DNA of 14,834 bases from ZC4RG30 sp046047615 (GTDB lineage: Bacteria; Pseudomonadota; Gammaproteobacteria; Steroidobacterales; Steroidobacteraceae). The notes under the pieces are model-generated. The model was not told where the DNA came from, made no database searches, and was given only the letters and a program-made list of their open reading frames with translations. The first letter of the stretch is position 1; each line of letters begins with the position of its first letter. The stretch is from NCBI GenBank assembly GCA_046047615.1, contig JBJOHO010000061.1, positions 1 to 14,834 on the forward strand, read 5' to 3'. Made by a program: the position numbers and the translations under genes. Shown piece after piece: positions 14,756 to 14,834 of this stretch.

Positions 14756-14834
14756 CCTGCGCTCCCAAATTGCCAGAAATCCGCGTCAATCCTACCGATG
14801 CTTGGCAATCCAGACGCGCGCTCACACGCACCAA

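Overview
The window looks like chromosomal DNA from a GC-rich gammaproteobacterium, perhaps near the Xanthomonadales or Steroidobacteraceae. That placement is an inference from the high GC, the style of the TonB-dependent receptor and the long CPXCG protein. No rRNA, tRNA or CRISPR array was seen. The left three quarters is strongly GC-rich. From about 11.3 kb to 14.55 kb the DNA is visibly more AT-rich, close to half GC, and the far right end carries a truncated IS5-type transposase, so the ovoA region is probably an acquired segment.

Layout. Positions 2-112 hold the last codons of guaA (GMP synthase). A degraded C-terminal piece of a DUF8021-like protein (187-621) follows and converges on a minus-strand family-2 O-methyltransferase (596-1654). 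Divergent from the methyltransferase is a tight plus-strand operon of five genes (1936-7079): a conserved coiled-coil protein of unknown function, a PspA/IM30 (ESCRT-III-like) protein, a two-helix membrane protein with a long coiled-coil tail, a two-module AAA+ ATPase, and a membrane-anchored periplasmic solute-binding protein ending in a LysM domain. The genes overlap or are separated by at most 35 bases. This operon is the most interesting content. It reads as a membrane-stress or membrane-remodelling machine in which a Vps4-like ATPase could act on a PspA polymer, linked to a periplasmic sensor or cell-wall tether. None of pspB, pspC or pspF is present in the window.

To the right lie a glutathione S-transferase (7252-7926), a possible minus-strand coding remnant (7930-8193), a small CPXCG zinc-ribbon-like protein (8205-8498) and a large TonB-dependent receptor (8612-11167). 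After a gene-poor gap (11168-11481), two minus-strand genes follow: an HD-domain protein of the PhnZ/MIOX-like type (11482-12066) and, upstream of it in transcription, ovoA (12333-14528), which makes the thiol-histidine ovothiol from histidine and cysteine. No ovoB is in the window. The ovoA start overlaps the stop of a short ORF (14519-14755) whose N-terminal two thirds is an IS5-type transposase fragment, so ovoA now sits directly behind an insertion-sequence remnant.
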